A program made the position numbers and the translations under genes. 64,000 nucleotides of DNA. Source: UBA1930 sp943371535. Lineage in GTDB: Bacteria > Bacteroidota > Bacteroidia > Chitinophagales > Chitinophagaceae. The notes below the pieces were generated by a model that saw nothing but the letters and a program-made list of their open reading frames with translations, was not told the DNA's origin and did not search any database. Shown piece after piece: positions 1-8,405 of this stretch. The stretch's first letter is position 1; each line of letters opens with the position of its first letter. The stretch spans positions 53,605 to 117,604 of the forward strand of contig CALRVE020000008.1 of NCBI GenBank assembly GCA_943371535.1, in the 5' to 3' direction.

Positions 1-778
1 AACCTTCATCAATTATTTGTATTACGGCTTGTTTTTTTTGTTGTGTTAGTTGAATAGTAATTGCTGCTGTTTTGGGTGAATATTTTAAAGCATTTTCAAT
101 TAAATTATTCAACAGCATTTGAAGTAATAAATATTCGCCAATAATATAAATGGCTTCTTGAATATTAACATGAAATGTTCTTTGCGGAAAACGATTCATA
201 CAACTTTCTACACATCCTTCCATTAAATCGCTTAAATTAATTTCTTGCTTCGTACTTTTATAAGCTCCACCATCTAGCTGTGCTGCCAATAAAATATTAT
301 TGCATAAAGTATTTAATCTGTTGGCTTCTTGTAAAGTATTGCCAATTAGCTTTTGCTGCTTTTCTTCTTCTAGCTTTCGCTTTTGTAAAGTTTCTAAATT
401 TAATTGTGTAATAGCAATTGGAGTTTTTAATTCGTGGGTTACAGCCATCATAAAATTTTGTTGCTGTGCCGATAATCTTATTTGCCTTCTTGCAGCCCTA
501 TACACAAAAACTGCACCTACTAAAATGAGTGCTAAAAAAGTAGTGCCTTCGCCAATATATTGTGCTACTTTTCTTTGCTGAAGATTGTTAATGGTTTCTA
601 CTTTTTGAATATACTGTGGATCGTCTTTATTAATTTCGGCTAAACGCATTGCAGCCATATCGTTGTTTTGATGATTAAGGGCTACAAACCACCAAACCAA
701 AGCTGCAATCATGTACAGCAGTAAGAACCAATATACAATGGTAATTAGTAGAAATTTCTTTTTTACAGCACCTATCAT
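1..778 (-). CDS. Sensor histidine kinase, 3' part cut by the window edge
   Basis: About 259 residues are visible. A first membrane segment lies near residues 9-32 and a second near 78-95, enclosing a short periplasmic stretch. The phospho-acceptor H-box follows (MAVTHELKTP, His about 115), then the N-box (LLNNLIENALKYSP, about 221-234). The sequence leaves the window at IIDEG, the start of the ATP-binding D-x-G-x-G box. The family autophosphorylates on the H-box histidine and passes the phosphate to a response regulator, which is not in view. There is no clear HAMP or PAS domain between the second membrane segment and the H-box. The ATG at 776-778 overlaps the TGA of gldH (ATGA), so the two are translationally coupled. 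The signal sensed cannot be told. Confidence 0.9.
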   Translation of the reverse strand, partial: MIGAVKKKFLLITIVYWFLLLYMIAALVWWFVALNHQNNDMAAMRLAEINKDDPQYIQKVETINNLQQRKVAQYIGEGTTFLALILVGAVFVYRAARRQIRLSAQQQNFMMAVTHELKTPIAITQLNLETLQKRKLEEEKQQKLIGNTLQEANRLNTLCNNILLAAQLDGGAYKSTKQEINLSDLMEGCVESCMNRFPQRTFHVNIQEAIYIIGEYLLLQMLLNNLIENALKYSPKTAAITIQLTQQKKQAVIQIIDEG

Positions 779-1230
779 GATTTTGCTTTTTCAACCCTAA
801 TACCTGCTTGCATAATATATTGCAACGGCTCTTCTCTCATTGCATGTTTTACAGTAAACTTATAAGTACCTTTTTTTAATTTTCCCGGAGCAGGGTTAAA
901 GTTGATTCTATGTTCTACAATATCGCTCATATTGTTGCCTAGCCATTTGGTATTATCGGATAAAGTGAAATCTCTTTTTATTTGAAGTGTAGTATCAGGT
1001 GCAATAACATCTATATCTAACCAAATGTTTTTGTAGCGATAAGCATCTTCATGACGCAATACCACAAACATGTTGTATAACGAGTTGGTATCACTTATCT
1101 CAAAACTAAAGGTTCCGACTTCATTGCTTTTCCACTCGTGATTAGGAAAAGTTTTGGTTTGCTCGTACACTCCTAAAGTAGTACAAGAAGCCACAAAAAA
1201 AAGTACCATTAAATAACTAATATGCTTCAC
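775..1230 (-). CDS. gldH: Gliding motility lipoprotein GldH
   Basis: 151 residues. The N-terminus is a lipoprotein signal peptide with lipobox VASC (Cys 16). The body matches the GldH pattern in length and in the conserved stretch YNMFVVLRHEDAYRYKNIWL. GldH is a lipoprotein needed for gliding in Flavobacterium johnsoniae, where it belongs to the set of Gld proteins linked to the type IX secretion machinery. It is also retained in non-gliding Bacteroidota. It lies between yicC (37 bases upstream) and a histidine kinase gene that overlaps its stop codon by four bases, all on the minus strand. The two T9SS-sorted proteins elsewhere in this window agree with a functioning T9SS. Identification rests on length, lipobox and the conserved core. 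Confidence 0.8.
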   Translation of the reverse strand: MKHISYLMVLFFVASCTTLGVYEQTKTFPNHEWKSNEVGTFSFEISDTNSLYNMFVVLRHEDAYRYKNIWLDIDVIAPDTTLQIKRDFTLSDNTKWLGNNMSDIVEHRINFNPAPGKLKKGTYKFTVKHAMREEPLQYIMQAGIRVEKAKS

Positions 1231-1266
1231 ACAACTAAGTTTTATTTAAAATTATATGATGAATTT

Positions 1267-2142
1267 TTATAGAACGTTTAATACTTGTTCTTTCATTTTT
1301 TCTAACTCGTCTTTCATTAATACTACACATTTTTGAATATCTGCATTATTGGCTTTGCTGCCAGTTGTATTAATTTCTCTGCCAAATTCTTGCAGTATAA
1401 ATGATAATTTTTTGCCTTTACTTTTACCTTTTTCGGCTAAGATGGTTCTAAAATAATCGCAATGATTTTTTAAACGAACCTGCTCTTCGCTAATATCTAT
1501 TTTTTCTATATAATAAATTAACTCTTGCTCTAAACGGTTGGGGTCATAGTTTTCTTTACCTACATGTTCGGTAAGTACTTTTTGTAAGCCTTCTTTAATT
1601 TTATCTCTGCGTAATGGGGCAAGGTCTTTTATTAAACTTTGTTGTTCTTCAATATTAGCAAGTCTTTGCAACATATCGGCTTCAGAGCTTTTGCCTTCAT
1701 CTTTTCTATGTTCATTCAAATCAAAAATGGCACTATCTAATAATTTACTAAAATCCTTCCATTCATTTTCTTTCAACATTTCTGTTGAATTTACAACCAC
1801 TTCAGGTAAACGTAAAACAGCAGCAAGCAATTGATTTACATCGGCATTTAATTCTTTAGCAACTTCTGAAACGCTGCTGTAATAAGCCTTTAGTAAATCT
1901 GTATTAATGGTTACTGGTTTACTTGCACCATTTTGTTTAATATTTATAATACACTCAACACTACCTCTTTCTAAACCTTCATTTAATTGATTTCTTACTT
2001 CAAACTCGTAAGGTTTTAATAGTGCTGGCAGAAATAATCTTAGATCGAATTGTTTTCCATTTAAAGACTTTATTTCTATTAAAAAAGTTTTATCGCCAAT
2101 GGTTTGCTCTGCCCTACCATAACCAGTCATTGAATACAACAT
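1267..2142 (-). CDS. YicC/YloC family endoribonuclease
   Basis: 291 residues, the usual length. The N-terminus MLYSMTGYGRAE is the family signature, followed by EIKSLNGKQFD. The C-terminal DUF1732 part carries EQELIYYIEKIDISEE and a closing stretch FGREINTTGSKANN, both typical of the family. YicC of E. coli and YloC of Bacillus are reported RNases involved in RNA turnover. The start is set by the conserved MxxSMTG. It lies upstream of gldH in the same direction. A strong terminator of the preceding sus operon separates it from that operon, so it needs its own promoter, which I could not place. Confidence 0.92.
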   Translation of the reverse strand: MLYSMTGYGRAEQTIGDKTFLIEIKSLNGKQFDLRLFLPALLKPYEFEVRNQLNEGLERGSVECIINIKQNGASKPVTINTDLLKAYYSSVSEVAKELNADVNQLLAAVLRLPEVVVNSTEMLKENEWKDFSKLLDSAIFDLNEHRKDEGKSSEADMLQRLANIEEQQSLIKDLAPLRRDKIKEGLQKVLTEHVGKENYDPNRLEQELIYYIEKIDISEEQVRLKNHCDYFRTILAEKGKSKGKKLSFILQEFGREINTTGSKANNADIQKCVVLMKDELEKMKEQVLNVL

Positions 2143-2224
2143 AGTGAAAATTAAAAAATGAATAGTGAGTATAAATAATTAAAGCATGTAAAAGTAACTT
2201 AAAAACGGTTAGTATATAAAACAA

Positions 2225-2248
2225 AACCCCACCATTTATGGTGGGGTT
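2225..2248 (-). terminator. Intrinsic terminator of the sus-type operon
   Basis: A perfect 10-bp inverted repeat (AACCCCACCA / TGGTGGGGTT) with a TTTA loop lies 35 bases beyond the stop of the SusE/F-like gene. On the minus strand it is followed by TTTTGTTTTAT. Confidence 0.85.
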
Positions 2249-2282
2249 AAAATAGAACCCTTCAATTATTAAACGAAAAACT

Positions 2283-3743
2283 CTAGAGTTTGGTGAGTAA
2301 ATAAGTACCACGTTCAAAGTCTACTTCAATTTTATACCTTCCAGCTTGAGCCGCAGTTGGAGCTCCAGAAAAGTCTGAGCCGTCCCAAACAACGTTACCA
2401 GTTGTAAAGTTTCCTCTAGCACCCCATTTTTGACTCCAATCGCCAGGATTAGGAATTAATAAATATCCACCGTTGCCTGTTGTAATTTGTGAAACAGTAT
2501 ATTCAAACTTAAAGTTTGTTGTATTTGGAACAATAGAAAATATTTGTGGATTATTGGGTGCATTATTCCAACCTTGTGGAGTAGCACCACCCACAAGTGC
2601 TAATGTTGTTGAAATAGGTCTTATTGCACCAGATGGTTTTAATCTATCTGCATACACGGTTACTGGATTTGTTTTACCATCCCAAATAGCTGCTTGATCT
2701 ATGCCATAAGCATTAATTACATTATTTGCTGCATCGGTTTTATAAATCAAATACCTAACACCTGCTTCTCTTGGAATAGATGCAGCATATTTATTTGGAT
2801 TTGAAGCAAAAGGAGTTAATACAATTTTATCAGTTGCAAAATTTCCTCCTTTTTTCATAACAAACCAATTGCCACCAGCCAAATTTGCATTTACATCAAC
2901 TACAACAGTTAGCTTACCAGTTTGTATTGCAGCTGCTGGAATTACATCGGGTCTTGGAGCAATAACAACTCTATCCATCCAATTTTCTACTAAAATATTT
3001 TGTGTTTGTTGACCATTCCAAACAAAGTTTCCAATATCAGCTCCATTTCCATCTTGAACTCTTTTATTCCAATCCCCTCTTGTAAACTTAAATTCTGCAC
3101 CACTTTGTAAGTTAACAGCAATATAATAACACTGAGAACCTGGAACTCTTGTTAATTTAAATGCTGCATTTCCTCCTCCACTCCAATCTCCACCACCATT
3201 GGCAGTTTCAAAGTTTCCGGTAATAAAAACATCATCATTTCCAGTATTTGCAGGTGCTGTAACTCTTATCCATGCAGTTCTACCCGCTGGCAAAGGCAGT
3301 TCTGGAAAAGCACACGAAGCAGGTTGTGGTGTTTGAGCATTTAATATATTAACCGTAAAAGATTTTTTACTTTGCGTACCTGCACCATACAATATTAAAT
3401 CTATTGTATACAAACCACTTGGAGCTACAGATGGTAGAGGAAAAGGTAAAGAAATAGTTGCTCCACTAATACTATTTTGAGTTAGTTGCTTAACAACATT
3501 TTTTGTTACTAAGCTTGTTGAATTGAAAGGATAAATGTAAGCACCAACACTATCTGGCACACCACCATCACCATATTCAAAACTTAATGGGATATTAGGA
3601 GAAGTATTTGACAACTGAATTAAATCGTACTCCATTAATTTTTGTTCAGTTAAAAAATTCACTCCATCATTTTTTTTACAACTCAAAATCAATGTTACAA
3701 GAGTAACAATTAGTAGCATTTTGGATGTGATTAATTTTTTCAT
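2283..3743 (-). CDS. SusE/SusF-like starch-binding outer-membrane lipoprotein
   Basis: 486 residues. A signal peptide ends in a lipobox (LILSC, Cys about 22). The first ~140 residues look like the SusE-type N-terminal Ig-like module (TNTSPNIPLSFEYGDGG-like region). Three related aromatic- and Gly-rich modules follow (about 150-265, 270-370 and 375-486), with GDW and NPGDWS motifs typical of the starch-binding modules of SusE and SusF. In Bacteroides thetaiotaomicron SusE and SusF hold starch at the cell surface. It is the third gene of susC-susD-susE order, 27 bases after the SusD-like gene, and is followed by the terminator at 2225-2248. Which of SusE or SusF it is closer to cannot be decided by eye. 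Confidence 0.85.
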   Translation of the reverse strand: MKKLITSKMLLIVTLVTLILSCKKNDGVNFLTEQKLMEYDLIQLSNTSPNIPLSFEYGDGGVPDSVGAYIYPFNSTSLVTKNVVKQLTQNSISGATISLPFPLPSVAPSGLYTIDLILYGAGTQSKKSFTVNILNAQTPQPASCAFPELPLPAGRTAWIRVTAPANTGNDDVFITGNFETANGGGDWSGGGNAAFKLTRVPGSQCYYIAVNLQSGAEFKFTRGDWNKRVQDGNGADIGNFVWNGQQTQNILVENWMDRVVIAPRPDVIPAAAIQTGKLTVVVDVNANLAGGNWFVMKKGGNFATDKIVLTPFASNPNKYAASIPREAGVRYLIYKTDAANNVINAYGIDQAAIWDGKTNPVTVYADRLKPSGAIRPISTTLALVGGATPQGWNNAPNNPQIFSIVPNTTNFKFEYTVSQITTGNGGYLLIPNPGDWSQKWGARGNFTTGNVVWDGSDFSGAPTAAQAGRYKIEVDFERGTYLLTKL

Positions 3744-3770
3744 AATGTATAATTTTAAATTGTATTTGTA

Positions 3771-5240
3771 TTAATACCCAGGATTTTGAACCAATAGTGG
3801 ATTAGTTGCTAATGCACTTGTTGGAATTGGGAAAATATTTCTTGTTGTTCCGCCTGGAGAAGCTGCTTTAAAATCATGTGCTTGTAAAAAGGTTCCAAAT
3901 CTTATCATATCTTGTCTTCTATGACCTTCCCAACAAAGCTCTCTACCTCTTTCATCATAAATATCGGTAAGAGATGGGTTTGATGTTCCAGGTGTTAAAC
4001 CTGCTCTAGACCTTACTTGATCATATAAAGTTTTAGCAGTACTTGCAGAGCCATTACTTCTTAATACAGCTTCAGCTTTGGTTAACAAAACATCAGAATA
4101 TCTAAAAATTGGAAAATCATTTGAGGCAGAACCATTACCTGCTAGAGGTAAAACTGGTAAATATTTACTATTTCTTGCACCATCAAATAATCCAGCCGAT
4201 GTTAATGAACTAATGTTTAAGTTGTAAGAAATGCTACCTGGTTGAGGGCCAACTAACCACTGAGCTTTTCTAGCATCGCTATTAGAATATTTGTTTACAA
4301 AATCTTGGTGGGCTGTAGCTCCATTCCAAGTATCAATTCCAAATAATGCTTGACCGTGTTGACCCGCCAAACTTCTAATTCCAATTATATTTCTTGGTGC
4401 AGTATTAGAATTAATAAAAATTGCTAATAATGTTTCTCTTGAATCACATTTATCACCAAATGCGTTAAAATAGTTTGGAACTAAAGAAAAGCCTCCATTG
4501 TTAATAACACTATCACATGCTGCTATACATTCATTCCATTTTGGAGTTCCAGTATATACCTGAGCATTTATATACAATTTAGCCATCATTGCAAAGCCAG
4601 CCCATTTGTTAAATCTACCATATAACTCACCATCTTTTGTAGTAGATAGAAGTTTTACATTGTCTTTCAATTCTTGTTCTACAAAATTGAAAACAGTTTG
4701 ACGATTTACTTGAGGTATTTTATCAGGCGTTAAATCATTAGTGGTGTAAAATGGTATATTACCCCAACCATCCATTAACATGTAATAAAAGTAAGCTCTT
4801 AATACTTTTGCTTCTGCAATTCTAGATGGATCTGCATTTGCTTGAGTTAATAAACGTACAGCTAAGTTAGATTTAGTAACTGCACGGTATAACCAATTCC
4901 AAGTATTACCAATAAACTCTTGGCTTGGACCCCACTGATGGAGGTACATTTGACGCCAAATACCATTATCGTCCCAAGCACCATTATCTCTTGTAGGTAA
5001 CATTAATTCATCTGTATTGGTTTCGTTCATGTCAAACCAGCCTCTATCAGCACCAGCTATCCCTTTACCGCCCCAATCACCTCTCATTTCTCCATATAAA
5101 TCGGCCAAAGCTGAATTTATACCTACAGGTGTAGCATAAAAGTCAGATGCCACCTGTTGATCGTAAACGCCTTCATCTAACTTGGTACAGCCTGATAAAA
5201 TAGCTGTTATGGCAAGTAGTGAAAAAAGTATTTTTTTCAT
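3771..5240 (-). CDS. SusD/RagB family nutrient-binding lipoprotein
   Basis: 489 residues. The signal peptide ends in lipobox LSGC (Cys 18). The TPR-rich SusD fold is recognisable by KSNLAVRLL, AKVLRAYFYYMLMDGWGNIPF and the C-terminal block YDERGRELCWEGHRRQDMIRFG, which is diagnostic for the family. SusD-like proteins sit on top of the SusC barrel as a lid and bind the oligosaccharide before import. The gene follows susC with a 19-base gap and precedes the SusE/F-like gene, so it is one operon. The adjoining amylase points to an alpha-glucan ligand; this is inferred from context. Confidence 0.95.
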   Translation of the reverse strand: MKKILFSLLAITAILSGCTKLDEGVYDQQVASDFYATPVGINSALADLYGEMRGDWGGKGIAGADRGWFDMNETNTDELMLPTRDNGAWDDNGIWRQMYLHQWGPSQEFIGNTWNWLYRAVTKSNLAVRLLTQANADPSRIAEAKVLRAYFYYMLMDGWGNIPFYTTNDLTPDKIPQVNRQTVFNFVEQELKDNVKLLSTTKDGELYGRFNKWAGFAMMAKLYINAQVYTGTPKWNECIAACDSVINNGGFSLVPNYFNAFGDKCDSRETLLAIFINSNTAPRNIIGIRSLAGQHGQALFGIDTWNGATAHQDFVNKYSNSDARKAQWLVGPQPGSISYNLNISSLTSAGLFDGARNSKYLPVLPLAGNGSASNDFPIFRYSDVLLTKAEAVLRSNGSASTAKTLYDQVRSRAGLTPGTSNPSLTDIYDERGRELCWEGHRRQDMIRFGTFLQAHDFKAASPGGTTRNIFPIPTSALATNPLLVQNPGY

Positions 5241-5259
5241 AATTCTTATCTTTTTAAAA

Positions 5260-8200
5260 TTATTTTAAATTAACATTAACCCCAAAAGCAATATTTCTTG
5301 TTCTAGGGAAAGTACCAAAATCTATACCTGAGCCAGAACCACCATCTAATCTTAATTCCGGGTCTGGACCAGTATATTTAGTAATTACAAATAAATTTTG
5401 TGCAGTAATTGAAAATCTTAAACTGCTTATATATTTTGCTTTTGTATTAACACGATAACCAATAGTAAGGTTTTCTAATCTTGTCCATGAACCATCTTCT
5501 AACCAATAATCACTTGTAACTGTTACATTATTAAAGTTATCGGCTGTTGCTGTTTTAAGTACATTTTGTTGACCAATTTGGCTCAATGAACTCATGCCAG
5601 CTCTAAAAGCATTATAAATTTTATGTCCATAAGCTCCTCTTATTACCATACTAGCGTCAAAGTTTTTGTAAGACATACTAGGCGTAAAACCTATAGTAAA
5701 TTTAGGAAGCATTTGACCTGAAGCTACTCTGTCTGGACTTCTATCTCCAATATCACCAGATGTAGGCGTAAGAGGTGTTAATCCATTTTTATTTACATCA
5801 TCTATTATTTGATTGCCATAAGCATCAACACCAACATGACGGTAAACTAAGAAAGTACCAATACTAGAACCTTTTATTAAATAAGAAATTCCATTATCAG
5901 ATGAGGCAACACCTGTTGTACCGCCTGCACCCCAACGAATTGAATCGGTATTTAATGGAATACCATTATAGGTACCACTTAACTCTTTTACAATATTTTG
6001 TAAAGCGGTAAAGTTTCCTCCAATATTAACAGTTAAATCCTTAGTTCTAACTATTTGATAATTTAAAGCAACCTCTATACCAGAATTTCTGATTGTTCCA
6101 ATATTTGCAAAAATTGTAGGTGCAGGAAAGGGTGGTTGAGGCACGTTATAAGAAAATAATAAGTCTCTTGTATTTCCAACAAAATAATCAACCGATCCTG
6201 TAAGTCTTCTTTTGAACATACTAAAATCTAAACCAATATTGGTTTGTTGTTTAGTTTCCCATTTTAAATCTGGATTTGCATTTTGGTTAATAGCAAATAC
6301 AGGTATTAAATTTCCTAAGAAAAATGCTGAACCACTTTGGGTAGCTAATTCAACAGAATTCAATGGGCCTAAACCTCCTTGGTTACCAGTAATACCATAA
6401 CCTAAACGAATATTTAAATCATCGAACATGGTTACATTCTCCATGAACTTTTCTTTACTAATTCTCCAAGATGCACTAATTGCAGGGAAGTTTGCCCATT
6501 TATTATTTACACCAAATACAGATGCACCATCTCTACGAACAGATGCAGTTACAGCATATTTACCTTTGTAAGAGTAATTTGCTCTTACTAAGAAAGAAGC
6601 TAAAGTTCTATCATTTTTATATGAACCTACATCTCCAGATCTTGCTCTTGTTATGTCTGAAGCAGATAAGTTATTAAAAGAGGTAATATCATTTAAAAAA
6701 CCTCTACCACTAGCGTTAACTCCTTCAAATATTGCTTTTTGCCACTCATAAACAAAATCTGCATTAAAATTGTGATCTCCTACAGATTTTTTATAGTTTA
6801 AAATAATATTTGTTAACTTCTCATCTCTATAATTTGTACCACGAGAAGCTAATCCATTATCGGTTATTGCAGCCGACATTGTTGTTCTTGGAGCTGCATA
6901 AAAACCATTGATATCACTTCTTTTATTCCAGCTACCAAACCAACTTGCTGTTAAATTTTTTGTAATTGCAAGGTCGGCACGTAAACTACCAAAAAGCGTT
7001 GTTTGATTTCTACCATCGATAATTTCATTTGCTCTTGCATATGGATTTAAGTAACTAAATACATTGTTATCTATAAAATATGGGCCTCTTCTATCTAAAG
7101 GGTCTGGATTGGTTTTATAGATAGGATCTGTTGGTCTGGCTCTTAAAGCAGGGCCTAAAACATTTCCAGCATTATTCCATACATTATTTAAAACAGAGAA
7201 ATTTACATTACCGCTAATTGTCAACTTATCGTCAAACGATTTTTGAGTAAACTGAAATCTACCAATATAATTATCAAAAGCAGACTTTGTAATTACACCT
7301 TGCTGTAAAATAGCTGTAACAGAAGCTCTATAGTTTAATGTAGCAGTGCCGCCACCAAAGGCCAAATTATGGTTTTGTGTATTTCCTGTTCTTGTAACTT
7401 GATTTACCCAATCTGTATTTCCTGCATAATCTATTGTAGACATATTTAGACCTCTAGAAGTAGCAGTAGCTCTCCAATCAGAAGCATTTAAAACCTCATA
7501 CATTTTAGGGATGCTTTCTGTTGCATAAGCACCACTATATTCAACAAAAGTTTGTCCAGCTTTTGCTCTTTTTGTAGTAACTAAAAGAACACCAGCCGCT
7601 CCTCGGCTACCATAAATTGCAGTAGCAGATGCATCTTTCAAAATCTCAATACTTTCAATTTCATTAGGAGAAAGTTGATTTAATAAATCTGTTCCACCTT
7701 GAATTCCATCTACCACAACTAGAGGGTCATTTCCGCCACTTAAGCTTGTTATACCTCTAATTCTAATACTTGGTGCAACACCTGGTTCGTTACCAACTTG
7801 TGTAATTTGAACCCCCGCAGCTTTACCAGCAATCTGCTGTAAAGGATTGGTTGCAGGACCAGGATTTAAATCTTTCTCACTAATTTTTGTTATAGCAGCA
7901 GAAACGTCTCTTTTTCTTTGCGTACCATAACCTACTACTACTACCTCGTTGAGGCTACCACTAGATGCTTCTAGTTTTACATTCACTACATCGCCAGTAA
8001 CGGCAACTTCTTTTTCGGTAAAGCCACTGTAAGAAACAACCAATACAGTTGTTGTTGCAGGAACTTTAATTTTAAATACACCATCGTTACCGGTTTGTGT
8101 AACAATATTGGTGCCTTTTGCTTTAACAGTTGCACCTGGTAAGGCACTTCCGTCTTTAGCATCTGTTACCGTTCCGGTAACTACTTTGTCTTGTGCTGCT

Positions 8201-8262
8201 GCTGGTATGCAAAATGCAACCATTACCACCATTAGTGCAACAAGCATTCGTTTCAGGTTCAT
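5260..8262 (-). CDS. SusC/RagA family TonB-dependent transporter
   Basis: 1000 residues. Signal peptide 1-23, then a carboxypeptidase-regulatory-like domain (VTGTVTDAKDGSALPGATV). The family linker VVVVGYGTQ and a TonB plug follow (RIRGITSLSGGNDPLVVVDG, IESIEILKDASATAIYGSRGA), and a long beta-barrel ends in NIAFGVNVNLK. SusC proteins import oligosaccharides across the outer membrane using TonB energy, with SusD as lid. First gene of the susCDE-like operon. The 143-base gap to the upstream amylase gene contains an inverted repeat ACAAA-N6-TTTGT (8376-8391) and a degenerate TGTGCA-N7-TATACA (8356-8374) that may be regulatory. No convincing -33/-7 promoter was found there, so co-transcription from the amylase promoter is possible. 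Confidence 0.96.
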   Translation of the reverse strand: MNLKRMLVALMVVMVAFCIPAAAQDKVVTGTVTDAKDGSALPGATVKAKGTNIVTQTGNDGVFKIKVPATTTVLVVSYSGFTEKEVAVTGDVVNVKLEASSGSLNEVVVVGYGTQRKRDVSAAITKISEKDLNPGPATNPLQQIAGKAAGVQITQVGNEPGVAPSIRIRGITSLSGGNDPLVVVDGIQGGTDLLNQLSPNEIESIEILKDASATAIYGSRGAAGVLLVTTKRAKAGQTFVEYSGAYATESIPKMYEVLNASDWRATATSRGLNMSTIDYAGNTDWVNQVTRTGNTQNHNLAFGGGTATLNYRASVTAILQQGVITKSAFDNYIGRFQFTQKSFDDKLTISGNVNFSVLNNVWNNAGNVLGPALRARPTDPIYKTNPDPLDRRGPYFIDNNVFSYLNPYARANEIIDGRNQTTLFGSLRADLAITKNLTASWFGSWNKRSDINGFYAAPRTTMSAAITDNGLASRGTNYRDEKLTNIILNYKKSVGDHNFNADFVYEWQKAIFEGVNASGRGFLNDITSFNNLSASDITRARSGDVGSYKNDRTLASFLVRANYSYKGKYAVTASVRRDGASVFGVNNKWANFPAISASWRISKEKFMENVTMFDDLNIRLGYGITGNQGGLGPLNSVELATQSGSAFFLGNLIPVFAINQNANPDLKWETKQQTNIGLDFSMFKRRLTGSVDYFVGNTRDLLFSYNVPQPPFPAPTIFANIGTIRNSGIEVALNYQIVRTKDLTVNIGGNFTALQNIVKELSGTYNGIPLNTDSIRWGAGGTTGVASSDNGISYLIKGSSIGTFLVYRHVGVDAYGNQIIDDVNKNGLTPLTPTSGDIGDRSPDRVASGQMLPKFTIGFTPSMSYKNFDASMVIRGAYGHKIYNAFRAGMSSLSQIGQQNVLKTATADNFNNVTVTSDYWLEDGSWTRLENLTIGYRVNTKAKYISSLRFSITAQNLFVITKYTGPDPELRLDGGSGSGIDFGTFPRTRNIAFGVNVNLK

Positions 8263-8405
8263 AATTGAAGGTTTTCTGGTTTAAATGAAAATGTTGATTA
8301 GTGTTTAGGGTATTCAGCTATTGGCTGAAAGCTTTTTTTCAATCGTTTTTATTTTTGTGCAAGTATCTTATACAGACAAATGTTAGTTTGTATTCGATGC
8401 TTACT

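Noticed and set aside
300..581. Plus-strand open frame opposite the histidine kinase
   Set aside because: It is antisense to the H-box and dimerisation region of an intact kinase and shows no motif.
8341..8405. -33/-7 promoter directly before susC
   Set aside because: TACTTGCA was considered as a -7 box but no TTG lies 17-23 bases upstream, so only the inverted repeats are noted.
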